Positions 5,732 through 5,800 of a DNA stretch of 5,800 nt are shown in pieces. The notes under the pieces are model-generated. The model saw nothing but the letters and a program-made list of their open reading frames with translations, searched no databases and had not been told where the DNA came from. Source of the DNA: Flavipsychrobacter stenotrophus (lineage in GTDB: Bacteria; Bacteroidota; Bacteroidia; Chitinophagales; Chitinophagaceae); the NCBI GenBank assembly GCA_947372365.1, contig CANBTK010000160.1, forward strand, positions 1-5,800, read 5' to 3'. The translations under genes and the position numbers were made by a program. How positions within the stretch are numbered: position 1 is the stretch's first letter; every line of letters starts with the position of its first letter.

Positions 5732-5739
5732 CAAAAGTA
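5732..5739 (-). promoter_or_regulatory. Bacteroidota -7 box upstream of cyoE
   Basis: The minus strand reads TACTTTTG, an exact match to TAnnTTTG. It ends 34 bases before the cyoE ATG, predicting a leader of roughly 28 bases. No TTG is present at the -33 distance; that stretch is AT-rich. The region 5698-5800 holds no supportable gene start; in two minus-strand frames a short open stretch enters from the right edge and ends near 5756 or before, so it could include the last codons of an upstream gene. If the box works, cyoE and the genes after it can be transcribed separately from anything further upstream. Confidence 0.5.
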
Positions 5740-5800
5740 AGATAGTTTTATGATTTTATTGGGAGTTGTTTTTGAAAAAAGGGAAGTTTAGGGAACAAAA

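Overview
The window looks like part of a Bacteroidota chromosome, probably from the Chitinophagales/Sphingobacteriales side of the phylum. The evidence is the gene order of the cytochrome-oxidase cluster, a DUF2807 head-GIN lipoprotein, a probable DUF2147 protein, start sites without a clear Shine-Dalgarno sequence, and two exact matches to the Bacteroidota -7 promoter box (TAnnTTTG). The phylum call is fairly safe; anything finer is a guess. All nine genes lie on the minus strand, so transcription runs from high to low coordinates.

Right and centre (about 5740 down to 1439): a compact aerobic-respiration cluster. Its order is heme O synthase (cyoE/ctaB), a short subunit III paralog (206 aa), a standard subunit III (253 aa), a subunit IV-type protein (147 aa), a SCO1/SenC copper chaperone and a DUF420 membrane protein. 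Gaps are 28, 54, 27, -1 (TGATG overlap) and 41 bp, consistent with one operon. CyoE makes the heme O/heme A precursor. The subunit III and IV proteins belong to the membrane complex. SCO is expected to help load CuA on subunit II, and DUF420 proteins are linked to oxidase maturation. Catalytic subunit I and subunit II are not in the window and presumably lie beyond position 5800. A good -7 box precedes cyoE.

Positions 1067-1438: a 150-bp gap with a weak terminator-like hairpin and an exact -7 box, followed by a 73-aa exported, membrane-anchored CxxC protein. It resembles a small conserved Bacteroidota protein found beside oxidase assembly genes and is the least understood member of the neighbourhood.

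Left (1-905): a different functional block. It contains a DUF2807 lipoprotein with seven regularly spaced [LI]-[NS]-G-A repeats and, 40 bp downstream, the first 42 codons of a probable DUF2147 secreted protein cut by the window edge. A perfect 9-bp inverted repeat sits 3 bp before the DUF2807 start codon.

No RNA genes, CRISPR arrays, insertion sequences or other mobile elements were seen, and no gene-free stretch exceeds 161 bp. I see no wholly new system. The observations most worth checking are the small CxxC protein, the loss of acidic residues in one of the two subunit III copies, and the hairpin at the DUF2807 start.
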